Notes: generated from the sequence alone by a model not told the origin. Shown: positions 1 through 6,911, numbered from the stretch's first letter. The stretch is 18,054 nucleotides of DNA from DAISJI01 sp964559835 (GCA_964559835.1 CAZLJE010000058.1:1-18054); one strand, 5' to 3'. Numbers and translations: made by a program.

Positions 1-5
1 AGAGT

Positions 6-51
6 GTCAGGGATGTCCCCGGTCTGATCTGTCAGGGATGTGCCCGGTCTG
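6..51. repeat. Two direct copies of a 21-nt sequence, possible insertion-sequence end
   Basis: Positions 6-26 and 31-51 are near-identical 21-mers beginning GTCAGGGATGT and ending CCCGGTCTG, differing at one base and separated by 4 nt. Short repeated subterminal motifs of this kind are common at ends of insertion sequences; the wording resembles ends of IS481-like elements as I remember them, but no transposase is visible and the window starts here. IS identity is an inference. Confidence 0.4.
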
Positions 52-60
52 TACCGATCG

Positions 61-110
61 CAACCCACGGCTTACGCCGTGGGCTACGATCTGTCGCGCT
101 TCGCGCTTGC
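61..110. repeat. REP-like palindrome
   Basis: CCCACGGC (64-71) and GCCGTGGG (76-83) form a perfect 8-bp stem with a 4-nt loop, followed by a second small stem, GCGC (96-99) with GCGC (103-106). Two adjacent GC-rich hairpins outside genes are typical of REP-type palindromes. It lies downstream of argA (minus strand) and could also end or stabilise that transcript. Confidence 0.5.
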
Positions 111-184
111 AGAACATTTACAAGACGCGAGAACATTTACAAATGCGAGAACATTCCAAGACGCGAGAACATTTACAAGACGCG
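111..184. repeat. Four tandem 18-19-nt units overlapping the 3' end of argA
   Basis: Units at 111-129, 130-147, 148-165 and 166-184 each begin AGAACATT and end in GCG; the first and last are identical (19 nt), the middle two differ by a few bases and one indel. The argA stop codon (TAA, 173-175 on the minus strand) lies inside the last unit, so the array appears to be a serial duplication of the sequence carrying the gene's final codons and stop. Confidence 0.75.
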
Positions 185-703
185 CAGCACCGGACGGCTG
201 ATGACCTCATCGTCCAACGCCAGGTCGGATTCAGCACCCGCATAGACCATCGCGATCTCGTCGCACTTGTTGAACAGTGGGCAGGAGCGGCAGTCCTTAA
301 AGATTTTGTCGGGCAGGCTTGCGTGCGGCACCTCGACGAAGCCGAGCTTGCCGAAAAACTCAGGCACGCGCGTGAACAGGCAGACCTGTGACACGTGGTG
401 CTCCTGCGCCTCATCGAGAAAGGCACCAATTAGTTTGCTGCCCGCGCCCAGCTTCTGCGCCGACTTGGCCACCGCAATGGACCGGACCTCCGCTAGGTGC
501 AAGCCATACAGGTGCAGTGCGCCGCAGCCGATGATCTCGCCGCGGTACTCGACGACCGTGAAGTCGCGCACGTTCTCGCAGATCTCGCTCAGCGTGCGCG
601 GTAGCAGCGTGCCTTCCCGCGAGTAGCCGAGGATGAGGCCGTGGATCGATGCCGCGTCGGGCAGCGTCGCTTTGCGGGTGCGGATTTGGGCTCTGGGTGT
701 CAC
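173..703 (-). CDS. argA: ArgA-type amino-acid N-acetyltransferase (short single-domain form)
   Basis: 176-residue GNAT-fold protein predicted to acetylate the alpha-amino group of glutamate with acetyl-CoA, the first step of arginine synthesis, in the cytosol. Visible features: the acetyl-CoA binding stretch around residues 73-92 (VRSIAVAK, then QKLGAGSKL), and a C-terminal Cys cluster DCRSCPLFNKC (137-147) followed by DEIAMVY, which I recognise from the short ArgA family. It lacks the N-terminal kinase-like domain of classical E. coli ArgA. I chose the GTG at 701-703 because it overlaps the argB stop (GTGA); the open frame upstream lies inside argB and is not protein-like. Last gene of the arg operon. 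Its stop codon lies in a tandem repeat. Substrate specificity rests on operon context and family resemblance. Confidence 0.85.
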   Translation of the reverse strand: MTPRAQIRTRKATLPDAASIHGLILGYSREGTLLPRTLSEICENVRDFTVVEYRGEIIGCGALHLYGLHLAEVRSIAVAKSAQKLGAGSKLIGAFLDEAQEHHVSQVCLFTRVPEFFGKLGFVEVPHASLPDKIFKDCRSCPLFNKCDEIAMVYAGAESDLALDDEVISRPVLRVL

Positions 704-1476
704 GAGACGAGTTGGGTCCCCATGCGGATGTGTCCGCTGCGCAGTTGCTGCAATGCCTCGGGATTCGCCCCAGGCAGAATATGCACGGAATTCACGCCGC
801 CGGCGAGTGCCTTCTCGCATGCCTCCAGCTTGGGTAACATGCCGCCGCTGATAACGCCGTCGTTACGCAGGCGCGAGACACCATCGCCGTCCAGTTGCGC
901 GATGACGTTCCTGTTCGCGTCCCACACGCCGCTGACGTCGGTAAGAAACACGAGACGGTCGGCGCTGAGTGCAGCGGCGCAGGCCGACGCCATCTGGTCG
1001 GCGTTCACGTTGTAATACTCGCCGTCGAGGCCCAGCGCGACACTGGCGATCACAGGGACGGCTCGCGCGGCCCAGATCGCCTCGAGCGCAGGCGCGTTCA
1101 CGCTCGTAACTTCGCCGACGAACCCCAGGTCCACTCCCGGCTTTTTCTTCGCGCGGAACGTGAGGCCATCGCCACCGCCAAGTCCAAACGCCGGCTGACC
1201 GACCATCCCCATCGCAGCTACGAGTCTCTTATTCACCGCGCCCGCAAGGACCATCAGAGCGAAGTCGCGCGTCTCCGCATCGGTGACGCGGAGACCGCCG
1301 ACGAATTGGCTTTCTTTGCCGACGCGCTTCAACAGACGCGTCAGTTCCCCGCCGCCGCCGTGCACCACCGCGACCTTATTGCCTTGCGCGACGAGCCCGG
1401 CGAGACAAACAGCACACTGCTCCACGACCTCGCGCTGATCCAGCAGCGCGCCCCCGATCTTCACTACCAGCCTCAA
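700..1476 (-). CDS. argB: Acetylglutamate kinase
   Basis: 258-residue amino-acid kinase that phosphorylates N-acetylglutamate with ATP, the second step of arginine synthesis. Diagnostic motifs: VVKIGGALL near the start (Lys6), the HGGGG nucleotide-binding loop (39-43), YNVNAD (155-160) for substrate binding, and GGMLPK (211-216). The length suits the short form without an N-terminal arginine-sensing helix. The start is the TTG at 1474-1476, which shares TTGA with the argC stop; a GTG four codons in is the alternative, still leaving the conserved lysine. A G-rich stretch inside the end of argC can serve as ribosome site. Translationally coupled on both sides (4-nt overlaps with argC and argA). 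Confidence 0.93.
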   Translation of the reverse strand: MRLVVKIGGALLDQREVVEQCAVCLAGLVAQGNKVAVVHGGGGELTRLLKRVGKESQFVGGLRVTDAETRDFALMVLAGAVNKRLVAAMGMVGQPAFGLGGGDGLTFRAKKKPGVDLGFVGEVTSVNAPALEAIWAARAVPVIASVALGLDGEYYNVNADQMASACAAALSADRLVFLTDVSGVWDANRNVIAQLDGDGVSRLRNDGVISGGMLPKLEACEKALAGGVNSVHILPGANPEALQQLRSGHIRMGTQLVS

Positions 1477-2600
1477 TTCAGCGCCCCCGCGGAGTGCCCC
1501 GCCCTGACAGCCTTTGGAAGGGTGGGATATGACTCCCAATACTGCGGCGTGCCGTAGCGACTCGGCGCCGCGGCGATCAGGCCCTCCGTCTCCTTCCAGC
1601 CGTACATCAGGTTCATGTTCTGGACGGCCTGTCCGGCGGCGCCCTTGAGCAGGTTGTCGATGCACGACACCAGCATCAGACGCTGGCCGTCGGGCGCGAG
1701 CACCCAGCCGATGTCGCAGAAATTCGTGTGCTGCGCGTCCTTGACCTCGGGCAAACGCGGCGGAGCGAAGATGCGCACGAACGCCGAGTCGGCATAGAAA
1801 TCGCGCAGGCATTCCTCGATCTGGCCGTTCGTCACGGGCTTCGCGAGATAGCTGTAAATGCTCGACAGGATGCCGCGCCGGATCGGCAGCAGGTGCGTGC
1901 TGAAAACCAGTTCCTGCGGCTTCAGCGCCAACTGTTCGAGGATCTCGCCGGTGTGCCGGTGCGTGAAGGCCGCGTACGCCTTGAAGTTCTCCGCGGTCTC
2001 GACGAAGTGCGTTGCTTGCGTCGCTTTCTTGCCGGCGCCGCTCACGCCCGACTTCGAGTCGCAGATGATGCCGCGCGTGGCGTCGAGCAGCCCGGCCTTG
2101 ATCAGCGGCGCCAAGGCCAGGATCACCGACGTCGGATAGCATCCCGGGTTTGCGACCAGTTGCGCGTCGGGCAGCTTCTTGCCGCAGAGTTCCGGCAGGC
2201 CATAGACGGTCTTCGCCATCAGGGCTTTCTCTTCGGGCGAACCAATGTCGTCGAAACCGTATACCGCCGAGTTCTCCGGCGCGTGCAGCCGCCACGCTCC
2301 GCTCAGGTCGACGACGCGCAGGCCGTGATCGATCGCCATCGGCACCAAGGCACGCGAGATCTCATGGGGCGTCGCCAGGAAGAGGAGGTCCACGCCGTGC
2401 TTGTGCAGCGTGCTCCACGCGAACGGGTACACCGGCACCGGCGAACCGTCGACGGGCGACGCGATCTCGCCGGCTTCTTCGCCTTCGCGGGCGAGCAGCA
2501 GCGGCGGCTTCAACCGCGGATGCTGGAACAGAATGCGCGTCAACTCCTGGCCGGCGTAGCCGGTCGCTCCTACGATTGCGGTCTGTAATTCCTGGCTCAT
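1473..2600 (-). CDS. argC: N-acetyl-gamma-glutamyl-phosphate reductase
   Basis: 375-residue NADPH-dependent reductase that converts N-acetylglutamyl-phosphate to the semialdehyde, the third step of arginine synthesis. Seen: the Rossmann-type GATGYAGQEL (11-20), the catalytic-cysteine motif NPGCYPTS with Cys154, the following SGVSGAGKK loop (184-192), and the HTNFCDIGW segment (291-299). The C-terminus runs about 35 residues past the usual GW..TEGL end. The start is the ATG at 2598-2600, overlapping the stop of the upstream ArgR-C-like ORF as ATGA; the longer open frame upstream reads the wrong frame of that ORF. A GGGAG lies about 11 nt upstream. Confidence 0.95.
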   Translation of the reverse strand: MSQELQTAIVGATGYAGQELTRILFQHPRLKPPLLLAREGEEAGEIASPVDGSPVPVYPFAWSTLHKHGVDLLFLATPHEISRALVPMAIDHGLRVVDLSGAWRLHAPENSAVYGFDDIGSPEEKALMAKTVYGLPELCGKKLPDAQLVANPGCYPTSVILALAPLIKAGLLDATRGIICDSKSGVSGAGKKATQATHFVETAENFKAYAAFTHRHTGEILEQLALKPQELVFSTHLLPIRRGILSSIYSYLAKPVTNGQIEECLRDFYADSAFVRIFAPPRLPEVKDAQHTNFCDIGWVLAPDGQRLMLVSCIDNLLKGAAGQAVQNMNLMYGWKETEGLIAAAPSRYGTPQYWESYPTLPKAVRAGHSAGALN

Positions 2601-2872
2601 TTCGACATCCACTCCCTGATGATCTTTCTCAGCCGGAACGACGTCTTGCCCGAAGGCGTCACGAGCACCAGCAGGTCGGTCGCCGCGACGGCGCACAGGA
2701 CTTCCGGCCATTCCTTTTCCACCTTCGCAGCAAGCGGGCGTGCCTTGCCGCGGCCGGTACGCAGGAGCAGCAGGTGCTGGGCCTGGCGCAGTTCCTTGAC
2801 CGAGTCGCGCAGGACGGCAGCGAGGCCCGGACGGTCCGGACGACGGCAGGCGGCTTTGGCATAATTATTCAC
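2597..2872 (-). CDS. Stand-alone ArgR C-terminal-domain-like protein (no DNA-binding domain)
   Basis: 91-residue ORF whose body (about 16-88) follows the pattern of the arginine-repressor C-terminal domain, which forms the hexamer and binds arginine: LAAVLRDSVKELRQAQHLLLL, then RTGRGKA (38-44) where ArgR proteins have T-x-PG-x-A, then CAVAATDL (60-67) where they have GT-I/V-AGDDT. The N-terminal winged-helix domain is absent, and none is encoded upstream, where an in-frame TGA, the operator and a palindrome occur. The arginine-contacting GDD is degraded (one Asp kept), so ligand binding may be lost. The only suitable start is the GTG at 2870-2872; it has no ribosome site and falls at the predicted transcription start, implying leaderless translation. 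It overlaps argC by ATGA. It could be a modulator of full-length ArgR, a coupling leader peptide, or a decaying argR. The family call is pattern-based. Confidence 0.6.
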   Translation of the reverse strand: MNNYAKAACRRPDRPGLAAVLRDSVKELRQAQHLLLLRTGRGKARPLAAKVEKEWPEVLCAVAATDLLVLVTPSGKTSFRLRKIIREWMSK

Positions 2873-2873
2873 T
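2858..2873 (-). promoter_or_regulatory. ARG box 2
   Basis: A second, imperfect copy reading GTGAATAATTATGC on the minus strand, with its centre 19 bp from that of box 1. E. coli operators use paired boxes with centres 20-21 bp apart, so this is a close but slightly tighter arrangement. It overlaps the GTG start of the ArgR-C-like ORF. Confidence 0.75.
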
Positions 2874-2875
2874 TC

Positions 2876-2891
2876 ATGAATAATTATTCAT
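2876..2891 (-). promoter_or_regulatory. ARG box 1 (perfect 16-bp palindrome), ArgR operator
   Basis: ATGAATAATTATTCAT is a perfect palindrome and contains TGAATAATTATTCA, which matches the E. coli ARG-box pattern (TGAAT, four A/T bases, ATTCA). It covers the predicted -10 element of the arg operon promoter, so a bound ArgR would block RNA polymerase. Confidence 0.85.
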
Positions 2892-2908
2892 CCGGGCGCG
2901 CCTGTCAA
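2880..2908 (-). promoter_or_regulatory. Arg operon promoter
   Basis: Minus strand: -35 TTGACA (2903-2908, consensus), 17-bp spacer, -10 AATTAT (2880-2885, 4 of 6). The -10 lies inside ARG box 1. Transcription should start around 2871-2875, at or next to the GTG start of the first ORF. Confidence 0.75.
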
Positions 2909-2931
2909 CCCAAAACGGGAATAGAAGAACG

Positions 2932-3013
2932 AATTAAGAATGAAGAATTAAGAATGAAGAATGTAGAGCGCCCGGGGCGTCCAGTCTTCATTCTTAATTC
3001 TTCATTCTTAATT
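2932..3013. repeat. Inverted repeat with 29-bp perfect stem built of 7-nt units
   Basis: 2932-2960 and 2985-3013 are exact reverse complements (29 of 29) around a 24-nt GC-rich loop that contains CCCGGG. The left arm reads as alternating 7-mers AATTAAG and AATGAAG, four in a row, with a related AATGTAG following. It lies between the divergent arg operon and the DUF2911 gene, upstream of both promoters. Confidence 0.95.
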
Positions 3014-3084
3014 TGGAGCGACACGGGCTGATAGAATTGCCGCGCTTTGTGGGGATCCATGAAATCGTTTTGAGGAGATGAGGA

Positions 3085-3708
3085 ATGAAGAAGCTGTCTT
3101 TCGCAATTGTAGGTCTTGTGCTGGCCGCATCGGCGTTCGCGCAAATGCCGATGGGAGGAGTAACGGGACAAGGTAAATCCGCGCCAAAAGCTTGCAACGA
3201 CATCCCGAAAGACGAGAAGAAGGCCGCGCGGCCGAGCCCGCCGGCATGCACGGACGTTAAATTTTCCGACGGCAAGATGATCGTCATCCAGTACAGCCAG
3301 CCCGGCATTAACGATCCCAAGACGAAGCAGCCCCGCGTCGTGGTAGGCAACCTCATACCATACGGACAGGAATGGCGGGCAGGTGCGAATGAAGCGACCA
3401 CGTTTGAGACCGACACGAACGTAAACGTCGGCGGCACCAATGTTCCCGCGGGTAACTACACTCTGTTCATCCAGGCGGAGCAAAACGGCCCGTGGAAGCT
3501 GATCATCAGCAAGAAGACCGGCGAATGGGGCATTCCATACCCGGGCAAGGAGTTCGACCTGGCCCGCATCGACATGAAAACCTCGACCCTGCCGAGCACG
3601 GTCGAGCGCTTTACCACCCATCTCGACAAGAAGGGCGGCAACGCTGCTACTCTGAACTTCGATTGGGAAAAGACGCGGGCCGCAGTCGATATCAAAGAAG
3701 CAAAGTAG
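3085..3708 (+). CDS. Secreted DUF2911 protein
   Basis: 207 residues. An N-terminal signal peptide (MKKLSFAIVGLVLAASAFA, predicted cleavage near residue 20) directs export. The mature part carries the DUF2911 hallmarks: NLIPYGQEWRAGANEATTF (89-107), PAGNYTLF (121-128), the WKLIISKKTGEWG strand pair (137-149) and a DLARIDMK segment (158-165). The family is common in Acidobacteriota and Bacteroidota; its biochemical role is unknown. Two cysteines in the N-terminal part (37 and 55) could form a disulfide after export. AGGAG (3073-3077) lies 7 nt before the ATG. Monocistronic: a palindrome precedes it and a terminator-like hairpin follows. Confidence 0.88.
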   Translation: MKKLSFAIVGLVLAASAFAQMPMGGVTGQGKSAPKACNDIPKDEKKAARPSPPACTDVKFSDGKMIVIQYSQPGINDPKTKQPRVVVGNLIPYGQEWRAGANEATTFETDTNVNVGGTNVPAGNYTLFIQAEQNGPWKLIISKKTGEWGIPYPGKEFDLARIDMKTSTLPSTVERFTTHLDKKGGNAATLNFDWEKTRAAVDIKEAK

Positions 3709-3726
3709 GGCTCAGGCTATCAGGCG

Positions 3727-3755
3727 CGGCTCTCGGATCTGGAATCCGGGAGCCG
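3727..3755 (+). terminator. Terminator-like hairpin after the DUF2911 gene
   Basis: CGGCTCTCGGAT (3727-3738) pairs with ATCCGGGAGCCG (3744-3755): 12 bp with one G-U, loop of 5 nt. The following AACTCTTTG is only weakly T-rich, so termination efficiency is uncertain. Confidence 0.6.
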
Positions 3756-3779
3756 AACTCTTTGCATGTTTGCGCGGCA

Positions 3780-3808
3780 TTGCTGGGCCCTCGGACGAGG
3801 ACTAGAAT
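3780..3808 (+). promoter_or_regulatory. Probable promoter of the FmdB-type gene
   Basis: -35 TTGCTG (3780-3785, 3 of 6) and -10 TAGAAT (3803-3808, 5 of 6) with a 17-bp spacer, 26 nt before the start codon. Confidence 0.5.
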
Positions 3809-3834
3809 TTACACATTCGTTGCGGAGGTGTCTC

Positions 3835-3999
3835 ATGGCGCTCTACGAATTCCTTTGCGAGGACTGCCACAAGACGTTTTCCAAGGCCCTCACCCTCGCG
3901 GAACACGACAAGGAAGATGTGAAATGCCCGTTCTGCGGCAGTAAGAAGGTCGTACAGGAAGCCAGCGCTTTTTTCGCCGTCACGGGCAAGAAATCCTGA
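3835..3999 (+). CDS. FmdB-family zinc-ribbon protein
   Basis: 54-residue protein of the FmdB regulatory-protein family. It opens with MALYEFLCEDC, close to the family signature, and has two Cys knuckles, CEDC (8-11) and CPFCGS, that should hold one zinc ion. The tail (SAFFAVTGKKS) is also typical. The family is named from a putative regulator of formamidase operons; its actual function in most bacteria is unknown. The start was set by GGAGG at 3824-3828, 6 nt upstream; the in-frame ATG at 3766 would add a segment with no similarity to the family. Convergent with gcvPB. Confidence 0.85.
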   Translation: MALYEFLCEDCHKTFSKALTLAEHDKEDVKCPFCGSKKVVQEASAFFAVTGKKS

Positions 4000-4007
4000 A
4001 AAGCAAG

Positions 4008-4033
4008 CGGGCTGAGCAGATTTGCCCAGCCCG
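4008..4033. terminator. Hairpin between convergent fmdB-like gene and gcvPB
   Basis: CGGGCTG (4008-4014) pairs with CAGCCCG (4027-4033), with a further GCA/TGC inside (4016-4018 with 4023-4025). It sits 9 nt after one stop codon and 23 nt before the other, so it can serve both strands. No long T-run. Confidence 0.5.
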
Positions 4034-4056
4034 TCGTGCCTTGCGTCTTGAGCCTG

Positions 4057-5541
4057 CTACTCCGGTTTCCAGCGCAGCACCGGCTTACGCGCTGCCCCGA
4101 CTTCGTCCAGGCGCGACACTCTCGTCGTGTGCGGCGCGTTGAGGATCAACTCGGGATCCTGCTCGCATTCCTCGGCGATCGATTTCATTGCGTCGATGAA
4201 CAGGTCCATCTCCTCGACCGACTCGCTCTCTGTCGGTTCGATCATCAGCGCGCCGTGCACGATAAGCGGGAAGCTGACGGTATACGGATGGAAGCCGTAA
4301 TCGATCAGGCGCTTGGCGATATCGCCCGTCTTGATGCCGTTCGCAGTCTGCAGGCGATCGCTGAAGACGACCTCGTGCATGCTCGGCGTCTTGTACGGCA
4401 GGTCGTAGACGCCCTCGAGCTTTTTGCGGATGTAGTTGGCGTTGAGGACGGCGTCCTCGGTGGTCTGCTTCAGGCCATCGCAGCCGTTGGCCATGATGTA
4501 AGCCAGCGCGCGCACGAACATCCCGAAGTTGCCATAGAAGGCGCGCACGCGGCCGATGGACTGCGGACGGTCGTAGTCGAAACCGAGCGTTCCGTCGGGC
4601 TTTTGCGCAACGACCGGCACCGGCAGGAACGGCTCGAGGATCTTTTTCACCGCTACCGGTCCCGAGCCAGGACCGCCGCCACCATGCGGCGTTGAGAACG
4701 TCTTGTGCAGGTTCAGGTGCATGACGTCGACGCCGAAGTCTCCCGGGCGCACCTTGCCGACGAGCGCATTCATGTTCGCGCCGTCCATGTAGACGATGCC
4801 GCCCTTGGCGTGCACGAGGTCGGCAATCTTATGGATGTCCTGCTCGAAGACGCCCAGCGTATTCGGGTTCGTGAGCATGAGCGCGGCGATGTCTTCGTTC
4901 ATCTGCGCCTGCAACGACGCGATGTCGACCATGCCGGCCGAGTTCGACTTCAGGTTCTCGACCTGGTATCCGGCGATCGCCGCCGTGGCGGGGTTGGTGC
5001 CGTGCGCCGAGTCGGGGATGAGGATGCGCTTGCGCGGATTCCCCTTCGACTGCAGGTACGCGCGTGCCATCAGGATGCCCGTCAGCTCGCCTTGCGCGCC
5101 GGCGGCGGGCTGGAGCGTGATCGCGTCCATGCCGCAGATGTCCAGCAGGCATTTGCGCAACACCTGCATGATGAGCAGCGCGCCTTGCGAGACCTTCTCC
5201 GGCTGATAGGGGTGCGCTCCGGCGATGCCGTCCAGTCGCGACACGACTTCGTTGATGCGCGGGTTGTACTTCATCGTGCAGGAGCCGAGCGGGTACATGC
5301 CGGTATCGACGCCGTAGTTCCACGTCGACATGCGCGTGAAGTGGCGGATGATCTCGATCTCGCTGACCTCGGGCATGTTGCCGAGATCGGCGCGCGCCGA
5401 GTCGCCGAGCAATTCCGCCGCGTCGACCTCGGGGACGTCGAGTTCCGGCAGCTTGTAACCCTTCTTGCCGGGCGAGGACTTCTCGAAGATCAGGCCTTCG
5501 TTCTGGTTGACGTGCGTGGTCGCCTTCTTGATCGGGCTCAT
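4057..5541 (-). CDS. gcvPB: Glycine dehydrogenase (decarboxylating) subunit 2
   Basis: 494 residues, the C-terminal half of the split P protein. With GcvPA it decarboxylates glycine and passes the aminomethyl group to lipoyl-GcvH. The PLP lysine is Lys280 in NLHKTFSTPHGGGGPGSGP, the family's signature stretch. Other matching parts: YPLGSCTMKYNP (83-94), the QPAAGAQGE segment (144-152), HGTNPA (180-185) and YMDGANMNA (251-259). The ATG at 5539-5541 overlaps the gcvPA stop as ATGA; the longer open frame upstream is a shadow inside gcvPA. Last gene of the gcv operon in the window. Confidence 0.96.
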   Translation of the reverse strand: MSPIKKATTHVNQNEGLIFEKSSPGKKGYKLPELDVPEVDAAELLGDSARADLGNMPEVSEIEIIRHFTRMSTWNYGVDTGMYPLGSCTMKYNPRINEVVSRLDGIAGAHPYQPEKVSQGALLIMQVLRKCLLDICGMDAITLQPAAGAQGELTGILMARAYLQSKGNPRKRILIPDSAHGTNPATAAIAGYQVENLKSNSAGMVDIASLQAQMNEDIAALMLTNPNTLGVFEQDIHKIADLVHAKGGIVYMDGANMNALVGKVRPGDFGVDVMHLNLHKTFSTPHGGGGPGSGPVAVKKILEPFLPVPVVAQKPDGTLGFDYDRPQSIGRVRAFYGNFGMFVRALAYIMANGCDGLKQTTEDAVLNANYIRKKLEGVYDLPYKTPSMHEVVFSDRLQTANGIKTGDIAKRLIDYGFHPYTVSFPLIVHGALMIEPTESESVEEMDLFIDAMKSIAEECEQDPELILNAPHTTRVSRLDEVGAARKPVLRWKPE

Positions 5542-6911
5542 TGCGACACCTCCACCGAGATGCGAATGTCGGCCCTGTCTCCTGGGGGCCTGCCCACAAT
5601 ACGCGCCGCTTCGTCGATGGCGGTACGCGGCGTCAGTTCGGTGCAGCACCACAACGAGGCATTCCCGAGTTCGGGATAGAACTTCTTCAGCGACAGCCCG
5701 CCGATGATCTTCTTTTCCAGCAACTGCTCCCGCAGTTCCGCGAAATCCCGCTCCGTCTGGATCACAAACTCATGGAAGCGCGGCGCGCCCTCGAAGAGCA
5801 CGGTCGCGTTATAGCCGATCTTGTCTGCTCCGTAGGCAGCCTTCGCGAGGTTCTGCGTTGCCAGTTCCTTCAGGCCCTCGCGTCCGTAGACGCTCATGAA
5901 GATCGTGGCCATCGTCGCCACCAGCGCCTGGTTGGTGCAGATGTTGGAGGTCGCCTTCTCGCGGCGGATGTGCTGCTCGCGCGTCGAAAGCGTCAGTACG
6001 AAACCGCGGCGGCCGTTCTTATCGACGGTCTGGCCGACGAGACGTCCAGGCATCTGGCGGACGAACTTTTCTTTCGTCGCGATGACGCCGGCATACGGCC
6101 CACCGAACGTCGGCGCAATGCCGAACGACTGCGCCTCCATGGCGACAATGTCGGCTTCCGCAGGCGGCTTCACGATCCCGAGCGATACCGCTTCGGCGAT
6201 CGCAACCACCAGCAGCGCGCCCTTGCTGTGCGCGATGTCCGCGAGCTTCGCGACATCTTCGATCGTGCCGAAGAAGTTGGGCGACTGCACGAGCACGCAC
6301 GCGGTCTCGCCGGTGATCGCCTTCTCCAGCGCGTCGACGTCGACGCGGCCGTTCTCGGCAAACCCGACTTCCTCCAGCGGCATGCCCTGGTTTTTGGCGT
6401 AAGTGGCCAGCACCTCGCGATATTCCGGGTGCACACTGCGGGCGACGACGACGCCATGCCGTCCGGTCACGCGGGCCGCCATCATCGCGGCCTCGGTGGC
6501 GCCGGTCGAACCGTCGTACATCGACGCGTTCGCGACCTCCATGCCGGTCAGTTCGCAGATCATCGTCTGGAATTCGAAGATCGCTTGCAGCGTTCCCTGC
6601 GCAACCTCCGGCTGATACGGCGTGTATGCGGTGAACCACTCGCCGCGCGAAATGAGCGAATCGATCACCACCGGGCGGTAATGCGAGTAGGCGCCGGCGC
6701 CGAGGAAACTGGTATAGCCGTTGGCGTTCTCGGCCGCGCGCTGCTTGAACCAGTCGAGGATGTCGGATTCCGCCATCGACGGAGCGATGTCGAGATCGCG
6801 GTTGAGGCGGTATTCGGCGGGAATCGGCGCGAACAGTTCATCCACGGAACGAATGCCGATCTCTTTCAGCATCCGCTCGCGGTCTTGGGGAGACTTAGGT
6901 AAATAGCGCAT
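5538..6911 (-). CDS. gcvPA: Glycine dehydrogenase (decarboxylating) subunit 1
   Basis: 457 residues, the N-terminal half of the split P protein, which pairs with GcvPB. It begins with the typical MRYLPKSPQDRERML segment. FLGAGAYSHYRP (69-80), TPYQPEVAQGTLQAIFEFQ (96-114) and SMYDGSTGATEAA are family blocks. The catalytic lysine is on GcvPB, as expected for a split enzyme. The ribosome site before the ATG is weak. The gene follows gcvH after 152 nt that contain a large inverted repeat, the widest gap in the operon, so internal attenuation or processing is conceivable. Confidence 0.95.
   Translation of the reverse strand: MRYLPKSPQDRERMLKEIGIRSVDELFAPIPAEYRLNRDLDIAPSMAESDILDWFKQRAAENANGYTSFLGAGAYSHYRPVVIDSLISRGEWFTAYTPYQPEVAQGTLQAIFEFQTMICELTGMEVANASMYDGSTGATEAAMMAARVTGRHGVVVARSVHPEYREVLATYAKNQGMPLEEVGFAENGRVDVDALEKAITGETACVLVQSPNFFGTIEDVAKLADIAHSKGALLVVAIAEAVSLGIVKPPAEADIVAMEAQSFGIAPTFGGPYAGVIATKEKFVRQMPGRLVGQTVDKNGRRGFVLTLSTREQHIRREKATSNICTNQALVATMATIFMSVYGREGLKELATQNLAKAAYGADKIGYNATVLFEGAPRFHEFVIQTERDFAELREQLLEKKIIGGLSLKKFYPELGNASLWCCTELTPRTAIDEAARIVGRPPGDRADIRISVEVSQ

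Noticed and set aside
111..184. CRISPR-like array
   Set aside because: Units are directly adjacent with no spacers and overlap the end of argA, so it is a tandem repeat.
700..2295. 531-codon minus frame containing argB with a long N-terminal extension
   Set aside because: Everything upstream of 1476 lies inside argC in another frame and is R/A/G-rich; the TTGA overlap start gives a normal ArgB.
5541..6902. 453-codon open frame on the plus strand
   Set aside because: Exact antisense shadow of gcvPA, dominated by R, H and D, with no family pattern.
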